A DNA stretch of 64,000 nt, taken from contig CALHCB010000061.1 in assembly GCA_937930695.1 (NCBI GenBank), positions 1-64,000 on the forward strand. The letters run 5' to 3'. The translations under genes were made by a program, and so were the position numbers. A model generated the notes under the pieces. That model did not search any database. It worked only from the letters and a program-made list of their open reading frames with translations, and was not told the DNA's origin. Every line of letters starts with the position of its first letter. Within the stretch, counting starts at the first letter, position 1. Shown one piece after another: positions 7,588 through 15,800 of the stretch. Source of the DNA: an uncultured Acidimicrobiales bacterium (GTDB taxonomy: Bacteria; Actinomycetota; Acidimicrobiia; Acidimicrobiales; SZUA-35).

Positions 7588-10287
7588 TCAGCCGAGAAGG
7601 CTGCGACGATCAGCAAGACCGAGAATCTCACTCAAATAGCGGTCAGCGGTGGTCAGAAGCACCTCAGGATCACATGACTCGCCAGGTGTGTCAGCAGTCA
7701 GTCGGAATGGGGCGCGAGAGTAGCCAAAGTCGGGCGACGCAGTGGGACTCGTAAAGACCTCGTAGATGTCGCAGTCCAGGCGCTCGATGTGGCTTGCTCT
7801 CGCCAGCACATCTCGAGGAATCGGCAGCTCGCGAACCTCAGCAACAAGACCTCGCAGTCCAGGATCAAGGCTTCTGGCCTGTTTGATCACGAGCCGACCA
7901 GGCAACTGAGCATCCTCTTGCGCGAACGCTGGCCAACCGGCGTCCATGGTCTTGAATTCGAAGTCGAGCGTGACCGTAGAGATCTGGTGGGAAGCGATGA
8001 GCGTTGCATTCTCTTGATCCCGCCAGAGCACCGTGGTTCGTTCGGCGGCGCGCACCAACTCGGCGATCTCGATATCACCGAGCACCGGGCCCTCCCCGTC
8101 GATTGTCGATTCCGAAACACGATCGATCGTGAGCTCGCTGTCTCTCCCAATCGTCACCTCGATCTCCTCAGGCAGATCAAAGGCCTCGGGATCTGGGTTG
8201 GTGACGCTGACGTCACCTCGCTGGACGTTGATCGTGGCCTCGCTCCCACCGTCGGGCAACAAGGTCAGGGTGAGCACGCCGTTGTTGACCTCTAGGGCAT
8301 CGTCGAACCGGGCGTGCACGAGCACACCCATCCCACCGGATCGGTGGTCGACGTTCTCCAGCCGGCGCTCCTCGAACGCTTCGAAGCTCCAGTACGAGGC
8401 CCATGTCTTTTTGATGGTGCGCTCGATGGTCTTCTTGTGATCGTCTTCATCAGGTTGGGCCAGCGGATCCAGGAATCCGGTGTTTGAGTCGTACAGACCG
8501 GCGCCGCTGAAACCCTCGATGTCCTCAACCGAACTGGACGAACGAAATCTCAGGCCCTGTGTTGGCGCATAGTCCCCGAACGTTGCGTCGAGATACTCCT
8601 CCAACGCAACAAGCGTTGCTGGATCCATCGACCGCTCACGGAACAGATCCATGAAGCCCCCGGCTTCAAGGATGTTGCCGATGGGGGTGCCCGGTGGGTA
8701 CGAGGCCTGGAAGGCCTCTGCCGCCGCACCGTCCGATTCAGCGGTGTAGATCTCAGCAAATGCCTCGGGCCCCTCGAGCAGCAGGTAGCGGACCCACCGC
8801 TCCTCCACGAAGCCACTGTTGGACAACATGGCGTCCAGCTCGGTCTTGAGCAGATCGAGGTGTTCGAAGTACGGGCGAACCGTGATTGCCTGGGGAGTCA
8901 GCGGTTCGGTCAGCTCGTCGGTCCCAAGGAGCGCAAGGAAGCCCGCAGACTTGCCGCCGATGACCGGGCGAAGCGCCGCCACATCAGCCGCACTTTGGAT
9001 CGCCAGTTCGGCCTCGGTTAAGTCAATGAAATAGGGGAGTGACTCGACATCAACTGCCGGTACGCCGATGGGCGAGGGTTGGTTCAGGGCCCGCCAACCT
9101 TGGTATTCCTCGTCGGTCAACAACACGAGCGACACCACCGCCTCACCGTCGCTCCCCACCGCAGCGGACAACAAGGCTGGAGCGCGACTCTTCGCGGCCT
9201 GGAGAATGTCCGGATCATCAGTCACGCCCGCAACCGAGGCGTTCGGAATACCGCGGTTTCGGGCCAGAAGATTGACGTGGGCGAGCGGGGTCTGGGGAGC
9301 GGAGGAGATGAGTCCCGTCGCTGGGGGCAAGGTGTCGAGCGGGTTCTCGACCAACAAGATGTCGGTAGCACGAGCGAGAGTCAGATCGAACTCCGACTCG
9401 ATGAGTCGCAGTCGTCCGGCGGCAATTCCCTCGTTGTAGACCGCCGTTTGACCCACCGGAACAAGATCGCGATACGTCGTGATGCGCGCCGCGAGTGGAT
9501 GCCCGGCCTGCTGCATTTCGAGGGCGACCACCTCGTGGCTCGGCGAGCGCACGACCCACTCGAGGGCGTCTCCGATCTCTGGCCCAGCTGATGCCTGGAG
9601 ACGTTCGAAAAACAGCTCCACGTCCTCAACTGTCACCGCATCGGTGTACTCCAACTCGATGAGCCACCGTCCTGCCCTGTCATCGACCGAGTCCGGAAAG
9701 AAGACAAGGGAACCAACGCCAAAGTTCCGAGGATCTGAATGAAGGGCCAAGTCGTAGAACTGAGGCGAGTAGAGACGTTCCGAGGTGCGTTCAGAACCCG
9801 CCCAGGTCAGATCGAGGGGAAGGGCGTCAGCATCGAGGCGCTGCGCCCACGCGTACACCTCAGCGATCGATGTGAACCCCAGATCCTCGACAGGCTCCAC
9901 ATCAGTCCCTGGCACCTCTTCGCCATTGAGCAAACGCCACCAGTACCACTCATCGTGGAGGCTGTAAAAGGACGAGTCCATCCAGAAGACCTCTCCCTGA
10001 TTCGGCATGTCGGGGATCACAAACTTCACTGAGGCAACGCCTTGCTCATCGGTTGCAGCAAGAGAGAAGAAGTCGTCGGCGGATTCAAGCGAGGCCGCAT
10101 CATGAGCGTTGAAGCCGCCAGGAGCGATTGTGGCGGCAACGAATGATGTTGTCGTCGATTCGAACTCGCTGGTTTGCGGATCGGATGTCGTCGTCGGTCG
10201 AGCGCCTGTCGTCGACGACGAACACGCCGTCAGGAACAGCACGAAGATCAGGACTGACAAGATCAGAACTGATAGGCGAGTACGCAT
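7588..10287 (-). CDS. lipoprotein with PEP-utiliser mobile domain and PPDK/GWD-type ATP-binding domain
   Basis: I start it at the ATG at 10287, giving 899 residues that begin with a textbook lipoprotein signal: a basic N-terminus, a hydrophobic stretch and the lipobox LTAC with the lipidated cysteine at residue 22, followed by a Ser/Thr-rich linker. Residues about 310-355 resemble the swivelling phosphohistidine domain of PEP synthase/PPDK and glucan water dikinase: TPLAHVNLLARNRGIP keeps the histidine (His337). From about 440 onward is an ATP-grasp-like PPDK N-terminal domain with GGKSAGFLAL and RFRSSSSVEDIEGFSG. The order, histidine domain before ATP domain, is that of glucan water dikinases. 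A phosphotransferase outside the membrane would have no obvious ATP, so the catalytic role is uncertain. Confidence 0.75.
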   Translation of the reverse strand: MRTRLSVLILSVLIFVLFLTACSSSTTGARPTTTSDPQTSEFESTTTSFVAATIAPGGFNAHDAASLESADDFFSLAATDEQGVASVKFVIPDMPNQGEVFWMDSSFYSLHDEWYWWRLLNGEEVPGTDVEPVEDLGFTSIAEVYAWAQRLDADALPLDLTWAGSERTSERLYSPQFYDLALHSDPRNFGVGSLVFFPDSVDDRAGRWLIELEYTDAVTVEDVELFFERLQASAGPEIGDALEWVVRSPSHEVVALEMQQAGHPLAARITTYRDLVPVGQTAVYNEGIAAGRLRLIESEFDLTLARATDILLVENPLDTLPPATGLISSAPQTPLAHVNLLARNRGIPNASVAGVTDDPDILQAAKSRAPALLSAAVGSDGEAVVSLVLLTDEEYQGWRALNQPSPIGVPAVDVESLPYFIDLTEAELAIQSAADVAALRPVIGGKSAGFLALLGTDELTEPLTPQAITVRPYFEHLDLLKTELDAMLSNSGFVEERWVRYLLLEGPEAFAEIYTAESDGAAAEAFQASYPPGTPIGNILEAGGFMDLFRERSMDPATLVALEEYLDATFGDYAPTQGLRFRSSSSVEDIEGFSGAGLYDSNTGFLDPLAQPDEDDHKKTIERTIKKTWASYWSFEAFEERRLENVDHRSGGMGVLVHARFDDALEVNNGVLTLTLLPDGGSEATINVQRGDVSVTNPDPEAFDLPEEIEVTIGRDSELTIDRVSESTIDGEGPVLGDIEIAELVRAAERTTVLWRDQENATLIASHQISTVTLDFEFKTMDAGWPAFAQEDAQLPGRLVIKQARSLDPGLRGLVAEVRELPIPRDVLARASHIERLDCDIYEVFTSPTASPDFGYSRAPFRLTADTPGESCDPEVLLTTADRYLSEILGLADRRSLLG

Positions 10288-10351
10288 CCACGTCTCCCAA
10301 CGGCGATGTTCAGCTGACGTGTTCCCATCGGCTCTGTGGCAGCATGGGTGA

Positions 10352-11494
10352 GTGGTAGCTGAGCTCATGGACGACCTTCCCGCGATTGCTGATCTCGAAC
10401 GGCGGGCCAAACGGCGAATTCCGCACTTCTCTTGGGAGTATCTGGCCAGCGGCACCGGGACTGAAGAAGCGGTTCGCCACAACCTCGCCGCGCTCGCCGC
10501 GATCAAGTTCGTTCCTCAGCTGATGAAGGGCCCCCTTGAGCCTGTCACTGAAACCGAGATGTTCGGTGTCACCTACGCTGCGCCTATCGGAATCGCCCCC
10601 GTTGGTCTGACGGGTCTCATCTGGCCAGGTGCGGACGAGTTGCTGGCCAAAGCTGCAGCCAGTCGACAGATTCCCTACGTGCTGAGCACCGTCGGCACCG
10701 AGAAGCCCGAAGTCGCTGGGCCGAACGCCGAAGGGATGGGCTGGTTTCAGCTCTACCCACCACGTGATGACGCGCTTCGTAAAGATCTGATCGAACGGGC
10801 TGCGAACTCCGGCTTCACAGCCCTGGTTGTCACTGCAGACGTACCAGCAGCCAGTCGGCGTGAACGTCAACGGAAGGCCCGTGTACGGGTGCCTCCTGTG
10901 ATCGGACCACTACTCGTGGCTCAGTCGGCGATTCGCCCGGCATGGTCGAGAGAGATCCTGCGACGAGGCATGCCCAGATTCCGTGGTCTCGAGCAATACA
11001 TCGATGCCGCCACCATGAAGAACACCGCTGGTTTTGTCGGCGCCAACCTCGGTGGCACGTTGTCGTTCGAGTATCTGGCCAAGGTGCGCGAGCAGTGGGA
11101 AGGGCCACTCGTGGTCAAGGGGATTCTGGATCCGGACGATGCCCAGCGTTGCGTCGACACTGGTGCGGATGCGGTTCAGGTTTCGAATCACGGTGGTCGG
11201 CAGCTCGATGGGTCCATCGCCGCCATAGATGCTCTGCCCGCCATCGTCGACCGCATCGGGGGAGCCGTTCCCGTCTTTTTCGATTCAGGTGTGCGAGATG
11301 GCATCGACGTGGCCCGGGCACTCGCCCTTGGCGCCAGCTTTGTCTTCTGCGGACGGGCCTTCATGTTCGGCTTGGCTGCAATAGGAGACGATGGGGCAAA
11401 ACATGCCTACGACATCCTGCATGAAGGCCTCGTCAACGTGATGGCCCAAACCGGCTGCGCAACACTTTCTGAGCTGGCCGATCGTCTCGTGTGA
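10352..11494 (+). CDS. FMN-dependent alpha-hydroxyacid oxidase/dehydrogenase
   Basis: The 380-residue TIM-barrel protein belongs to the glycolate oxidase/lactate dehydrogenase (LldD) family. The catalytic histidine and substrate arginine are in SNHGGRQLD. VPVFFDSGVRDGIDVARALALGA and FCGRAFMFG form the FMN phosphate site, and FSWEYLASGTGTE is the conserved N-terminal helix. It oxidises an L-2-hydroxy acid to the 2-oxo acid; the chain length cannot be predicted. I give the GTG at 10352; an ATG at 10367 is equally possible. It is divergent from the lipoprotein gene (64 bp apart) and convergent with dihydroorotase. Confidence 0.85.
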   Translation: MVAELMDDLPAIADLERRAKRRIPHFSWEYLASGTGTEEAVRHNLAALAAIKFVPQLMKGPLEPVTETEMFGVTYAAPIGIAPVGLTGLIWPGADELLAKAAASRQIPYVLSTVGTEKPEVAGPNAEGMGWFQLYPPRDDALRKDLIERAANSGFTALVVTADVPAASRRERQRKARVRVPPVIGPLLVAQSAIRPAWSREILRRGMPRFRGLEQYIDAATMKNTAGFVGANLGGTLSFEYLAKVREQWEGPLVVKGILDPDDAQRCVDTGADAVQVSNHGGRQLDGSIAAIDALPAIVDRIGGAVPVFFDSGVRDGIDVARALALGASFVFCGRAFMFGLAAIGDDGAKHAYDILHEGLVNVMAQTGCATLSELADRLV

Positions 11495-11602
11495 CGTGGT
11501 GACCGATCTTTCGCGAAACGTGTCGCTTGGTTCATTCGACGCTGATGAATGCGGGCGTTGCCTCCCAATGTGGGAGCGATGAGAACGGAACGATCCTCGC
11601 GC

Positions 11603-12649
11603 TCAGCTGACCGAGACCTGCCAGCGCGTTGCTTCGTCGTCCCCGAACAACACCACCTCGTCACCCGCAGCCGTAGTGAGATGTGTTGCAAGGTCCTGAT
11701 CGGTGGACTCGGCCGTGAGCATCAGTCGGTGTTCGCTCGGTTCGACGCCGTACACCGCAGCGCCGTTGGTCGAGGTGAACGCCGCCAGCTGGTCGAGACT
11801 GCCTTCTTGGTGGAAGACATCGGCAACCACCTCGAGTCCGTAGGCGGCGTTGAAAACGCCAGCCTTCGCTACCGGACCGTATTTGGCCGCGGTGGGATGA
11901 GGGGCTGAGTCCGTCCCGAGGAAGAACTTCGGATCGCCCCCCGTGGCGGCAGCAATCAGCTGTGCTTGATCTGCGCTCGAGTTGATCACCGGCTTGCAAT
12001 AGAGATCTGGCTTCATGCCATTGGCCAGTAGATCTGAACGATCTCTGGCGAGATGGTGGGGCGTGATCGACGCAGCGACCTGAGGATGGGCAGAGACGAA
12101 GTCGACGCCGGCACCGGTCGACACGTGTTCGACGGTGACGGCCAACTCGGGAAGTGAGGCACAGAGGGGAGCAAGCTGTCGATCGAGGAACGATGCTTCC
12201 CTGGCAAAGATGTCCACCGTTGGATCGGTGTCTTCGGCGTGGACCAGCAGCCGAATCCCGAGGTCGATCATGGTTTCGTACAGGTTCATGAAATCGGCGA
12301 GCGATGTCCCGCCCGCATCAGAGTTCGTGGTCGCCCCCGCGGGGTAGTACTTGACTGCCGCGATGATGCCCTCCTCGACGCCTCGCCGAAGGTCATCGAG
12401 ATCGATCGCTGGTGAGCAGTACAACGCCATGACCGGACGAAAGTCGGGGGCGTCGGCAGGTGCCACAGCAAGAATCCGCTGGTGATAGGCCCTGGCGTCT
12501 GCCACCGAAGTGATCGGCGGCGCGAGGTTTGGCATCACCATCGCATAGCGAAAACGACGAGCCGTATAGCCGACGACCGCTTCGAGCATCTCGCCGTCGC
12601 GCAGATGTACGTGCCAGTCGTCGGGAAACGGGATCTCGATACTTGTCAC
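11603..12649 (-). CDS. pyrC: dihydroorotase, class II (PyrC)
   Basis: The 348-residue protein is the E. coli-type, homodimeric dihydroorotase. It has the metal-binding DDWHVHLRDG at the N-terminus, the carbamylated lysine in AAVKYYPAG, metal histidines in LVHAED and VEHVST, and the catalytic aspartate in FLGTDSAPH. It catalyses the reversible cyclisation of carbamoyl aspartate in pyrimidine synthesis. Its start overlaps the stop of the MeaB-type GTPase (ATGA), so it is the last gene of the acyl-CoA mutase transcription unit. That location, away from other pyr genes, is unusual. The 108 bp before the convergent oxidase contain two short inverted repeats but no clear terminator. Confidence 0.9.
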   Translation of the reverse strand: MTSIEIPFPDDWHVHLRDGEMLEAVVGYTARRFRYAMVMPNLAPPITSVADARAYHQRILAVAPADAPDFRPVMALYCSPAIDLDDLRRGVEEGIIAAVKYYPAGATTNSDAGGTSLADFMNLYETMIDLGIRLLVHAEDTDPTVDIFAREASFLDRQLAPLCASLPELAVTVEHVSTGAGVDFVSAHPQVAASITPHHLARDRSDLLANGMKPDLYCKPVINSSADQAQLIAAATGGDPKFFLGTDSAPHPTAAKYGPVAKAGVFNAAYGLEVVADVFHQEGSLDQLAAFTSTNGAAVYGVEPSEHRLMLTAESTDQDLATHLTTAAGDEVVLFGDDEATRWQVSVS

Positions 12650-13608
12650 GACTCCAGTAAATCGGCGAGGAGTTCGGCCGCCGCAGCCGTGGGAGAAAGC
12701 TTTCGACTTTGGACGTCGGCAAGCAGCGCAAGACCCTGCTCAGATTCGGCTCGTTTGCGACCCAGACCGCCGAGCAGTTCATCGACCCGACCGAGCATCT
12801 CGAACCGATCGCGGTTCTGGCGTCGCCCAAGGAGCTCACCCGTTTCGGTGAGCCAAGAACGGTGTGCGACGACTTGATCCCAAAGTTCGTCGATTCCTGA
12901 ACCATCCGTCGCAGTTGTCATCAGAATTGGGGCTCGCCAGGTTGGCTTGTTGGGATCTGGGTGGGCTCCGAGATCGAGCATCAGCTCAAGATCGCGGCGA
13001 GCATCCGAGGCCCCGGGGCGCTCGGCCTTGTTGACCACGAAGATGTCTGCCACTTCGAGAAGGCCCGCTTTGTTGGCTTGCACCGCGTCACCCCACCCGG
13101 GTGTGACAACGACAATGGTCGTGTCAGCAGTGCCTGCGATGTCGACCTCTACCTGGCCGACGCCGACGGTCTCGATGATCACGGGGTCATACCCCACAGC
13201 ATCGAGCACTCGAATCGCGCCGGGTACGGCCAGCGCCAAACCGCCTGATGATCCTCGGGTGGCCATCGAACGGACAAAGGTGCCCTCCCGATCAATGACC
13301 TCGTCCATACGGATCCGGTCGCCGAGGATCGCACCACCGGTGATGGGGGAGGAGGGGTCGATCGCGACAACACCCACGCCGCTCTCACTTGCCAGGCCAG
13401 CCGCAGCAGCGAGCCGACCTGTAATCGTGGACTTTCCGGCACCAGGTGCGCCGGTGAGCCCAACGACATGGCTGGATCCAGCAATGGGGTGAGAGATCTC
13501 GGCGACTTTGTCACCGTTCACGCCTCCTCGTTCAACGAGAGTCAACAGACGACCAAGGGCTCGACGTTCGCCGTTTCGAGCAAGCTCGAATACATCAGGT
13601 ACGGGCAT
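12646..13608 (-). CDS. meaB: MeaB/ArgK-type GTPase, chaperone of a cobalamin-dependent acyl-CoA mutase
   Basis: The product is a G3E P-loop GTPase of the MeaB family. Walker A is GAPGAGKST, the switch region runs through ETVGVGQVEVDIAGTADT, and VNKAERPGA carries the guanine-specificity NKxE/D motif. Such GTPases load adenosylcobalamin into the mutase and protect or reactivate it. I start it at the ATG at 13608 because MPVPDVFELARNGERRALGR matches the family's N-terminus; a longer frame from 13671 would overlap the B12-subunit gene. It lies directly after the two mutase subunit genes and overlaps pyrC by 4 bp. Confidence 0.88.
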   Translation of the reverse strand: MPVPDVFELARNGERRALGRLLTLVERGGVNGDKVAEISHPIAGSSHVVGLTGAPGAGKSTITGRLAAAAGLASESGVGVVAIDPSSPITGGAILGDRIRMDEVIDREGTFVRSMATRGSSGGLALAVPGAIRVLDAVGYDPVIIETVGVGQVEVDIAGTADTTIVVVTPGWGDAVQANKAGLLEVADIFVVNKAERPGASDARRDLELMLDLGAHPDPNKPTWRAPILMTTATDGSGIDELWDQVVAHRSWLTETGELLGRRQNRDRFEMLGRVDELLGGLGRKRAESEQGLALLADVQSRKLSPTAAAAELLADLLES

Positions 13609-13630
13609 TCCGCGAAGGCTCACGTGGGAC

Positions 13631-14065
13631 TCAGTTCGAGATGCTTGTGCGAACAGCGGCAACAACGTCATCGGTCGAAGCGCCAGGCCCCAACACCGCA
13701 GCGATGCCCTTGTTCTGGAGTTCGATGACGTCGTCGTCGGGGATGATGCCGCCGACGATCACGGGGATGTCGAGTCCCGCTTCCTTGACGGCTTCCACCA
13801 TGCGTGGTGCCAGCGTGAGGTGGCCTGCGTTGTGCATCGAAAGGCCAATAGCGTCGGCATCTTCCTGCTCAGCTGCGTTGATGATCGTTGCCGTCGTCTG
13901 ACGGATACCGAGATAGATCACTTCAACGCCTGCGTCGCGCAACATTCGGGCGACCACCTTGAGTCCACGGTCGTGACCATCCAGACCGAGCTTGGCGAGG
14001 ATGACACGCAGCGGCTCACCATCTGGTTGGGCTGCGACGTCAGTGGTCGTTGATTCGGTGCTCAT
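13631..14065 (-). CDS. cobalamin-binding small subunit of an acyl-CoA mutase
   Basis: A 144-residue stand-alone B12-binding domain. LGLDGHDRGLKV contains the DxHxxG motif whose histidine (His31) ligates cobalt, and PVIVGGIIPD is the GG motif. The middle motif, normally S-x-L in a GLSILSGAH context, reads GLSMHNAGH, so the Leu position is a His. Its size and separation from the catalytic chain match IcmB-like subunits. The stop of the large-subunit gene overlaps its ATG. With the large subunit it would form the adenosylcobalamin-dependent mutase. Confidence 0.88.
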   Translation of the reverse strand: MSTESTTTDVAAQPDGEPLRVILAKLGLDGHDRGLKVVARMLRDAGVEVIYLGIRQTTATIINAAEQEDADAIGLSMHNAGHLTLAPRMVEAVKEAGLDIPVIVGGIIPDDDVIELQNKGIAAVLGPGASTDDVVAAVRTSISN

Positions 14066-15732
14066 CAGACGATGGCCTGTTCCACGTAGGTGCCGAACAC
14101 GCTCTCCATTGCCATTACTACCTCTTCTTCGGTTGCCATTGTCTTCACCGCATCGATCAACGCCGGCATCATGTTGACGGTCGGATCTTGTGCATCTGCG
14201 GTGACTCTGGCCAGCGCTACGTCGACTGCCGCGCTGTCGCGAGCCTGCTTGACCGTCTCCAAGCGCTTGAGCTGATAGTCCTCGGTCTCGGCATCGATCT
14301 TGAGCAGATTCTGTTCGCCATCGTCGCCTTCAGTGAATTCGTTGACACCCACGATGATGCGACGCCCAGCATTCACCCCACGCTCAAAGCGATACGAAGC
14401 GTCGGCGATCTCGCCGACGAAGTAGCCATTCTCGATGCCTTCGTAGACACCCTCGAGAATCGACCCGTTGCCCATCGCATCGAGGTGTTCGAAGATCTCC
14501 TCGGCCCGCCGCTCCATCTCGTCGGTCATCCACTCGACGTACGGTGCTCCGCCCAGCGGATCGATCACGTTGGTGACGCCCGTTTCGTGAGCCACGATCT
14601 GTTGGGTGCGAAGCGCAACCCTGGCCGACTTCTCGGTCGGGAGCGCCATTGCCTCGTCGTAGGCATCGGTGTGAAGACTCTGGGTTCCGCCAAGGGCACC
14701 AGCGAGTGCTTGGATGGCGACGCGAGCGATGTTGTTCTCCGGCTGTTGCGCCGTGAGCGACACGCCAGCAGTCTGGGTGTGGAATCGACAGAGCATCGAC
14801 TTTTCGTTCTTGGCGCCGTAGCGCTCCTTCATCCACTTGGCCCAGATGCGTCGAGCTGCCCGGAACTTGCCGATCTCTTCGAAGAAGTCGAGGTGGCTGT
14901 TGAAGAAGAACGAAAGCCGTGGTGCAAAGTCGTCGACGTCGAGACCAGCGGCGATCGCGGCTTCGACGTAGGCGAAGCCGTTGGCCAGCGTGAACGCCAG
15001 CTCTTGAGCCGCCGTCGATCCTGCTTCTCGAATGTGGTAGCCAGAGATCGAGACGGGGTGCCACTTGGGCATTTCGGCACTGGTGTACTTCATCATGTCG
15101 GTGATCAGGCGAACGGAAGGCCGCGGCGGATAGATGTACTCCTTCTGGGCCTGATATTCCTTGAAGATGTCGTTCTGAATCGTTCCCGCGAGCTTCGAGC
15201 GCTCGACACCGGTTTTTTCGGCCACCGCGATGTACATCGCCATGATGATCGGGGCAGGGCCGTTGATCGTCATTGATGTCGAGACGCCACCAAGATCAAT
15301 GTCGGCGAAGAGATCTTCCATGTCGCTCAATGTGTCGATCGCGACACCGGCTCGCCCAACCTCACCGAGTGCCCACTCACTGTCTGAGTCACGACCCATC
15401 AGTGTTGGCATGTCAAACGCGGTCGACAGGCCGGTGCCACCAGCTCTCAGAAGCTCTTTGAAGCGACCGTTGGTGTCTTCAGCGGTACCGAAGCCAGCGA
15501 ACATCCGCATCGTCCACAAGCGCGAGCGATACATGGTCGGATACACGCCTCGGGTGAACGGGTACTGGCCGGGGTAGGGACCCTCGCCATAAAGCGGATC
15601 CACGGGAACACCCGACATCGTCTCAAAGTCGGCGTCGCGCAGGGTCTGCGCCGCATAGGCGTTCTCCCACTGTTCGCGGGCTGCCTGATCATCTTCATTG
15701 GCAGTTGGGTCTTGGCTTGCTTCGGCGGTCAT
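14065..15732 (-). CDS. adenosylcobalamin-dependent acyl-CoA mutase, large subunit (isobutyryl-CoA mutase-like)
   Basis: The start at the ATG at 15732 is supported by a good ribosome-binding site (CAGGAG) just upstream; 555 residues follow. The TIM barrel is complete: YPFTRGVYPTMYRSR at the N-terminus, SISGYHIREAGSTAAQELA, FHTQTAGVSLTAQQ and SLHTDAYDEA. The residues that separate methylmalonyl-CoA mutase (Tyr and Arg) from isobutyryl-CoA mutase (Phe80 and Gln198 in IcmA, from memory) are Phe78 in RMFAGFGT and Gln196 in KEYQAQKEY here. It therefore looks like an isobutyryl-CoA/n-butyryl-CoA-type mutase rather than a methylmalonyl-CoA mutase. Pivalyl-CoA-type or other short-chain activity remains possible. 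It is first in the unit with the B12 subunit and MeaB. Confidence 0.85.
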   Translation of the reverse strand: MTAEASQDPTANEDDQAAREQWENAYAAQTLRDADFETMSGVPVDPLYGEGPYPGQYPFTRGVYPTMYRSRLWTMRMFAGFGTAEDTNGRFKELLRAGGTGLSTAFDMPTLMGRDSDSEWALGEVGRAGVAIDTLSDMEDLFADIDLGGVSTSMTINGPAPIIMAMYIAVAEKTGVERSKLAGTIQNDIFKEYQAQKEYIYPPRPSVRLITDMMKYTSAEMPKWHPVSISGYHIREAGSTAAQELAFTLANGFAYVEAAIAAGLDVDDFAPRLSFFFNSHLDFFEEIGKFRAARRIWAKWMKERYGAKNEKSMLCRFHTQTAGVSLTAQQPENNIARVAIQALAGALGGTQSLHTDAYDEAMALPTEKSARVALRTQQIVAHETGVTNVIDPLGGAPYVEWMTDEMERRAEEIFEHLDAMGNGSILEGVYEGIENGYFVGEIADASYRFERGVNAGRRIIVGVNEFTEGDDGEQNLLKIDAETEDYQLKRLETVKQARDSAAVDVALARVTADAQDPTVNMMPALIDAVKTMATEEEVVMAMESVFGTYVEQAIV

Positions 15733-15760
15733 CGAGGAACTCCTGGAGACAGATGCACTT

Positions 15761-15782
15761 TTTACTTGGACGTCCAACTAAA
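15761..15782. promoter_or_regulatory. 22-bp palindrome, candidate operator between mutase and MarR genes
   Basis: The 22-bp sequence TTTACTTGGACGTCCAACTAAA reads the same on both strands except for one central-flank C/C pair; its 12-bp core TTGGACGTCCAA is perfect. It lies 28 bp upstream of the mutase start and 18 bp upstream of the MarR start, and is followed by a second perfect palindrome, ATGCTAGCAT. The position between divergent genes strongly suggests an operator for the MarR-type regulator controlling both. Confidence 0.6.
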
Positions 15783-15800
15783 TGCTAGCATGAACGACTG

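Noticed and set aside
11509-11518. Perfect palindrome TTTCGCGAAA between the hydroxyacid oxidase and dihydroorotase genes
   Set aside because: It is short, lies between convergent gene ends and has no T tract or stem extension, so neither operator nor terminator is supported.
14050-15276. Open frame of about 400 codons opposite the mutase large subunit
   Set aside because: It mirrors a conserved enzyme gene and has no start signal or domain.
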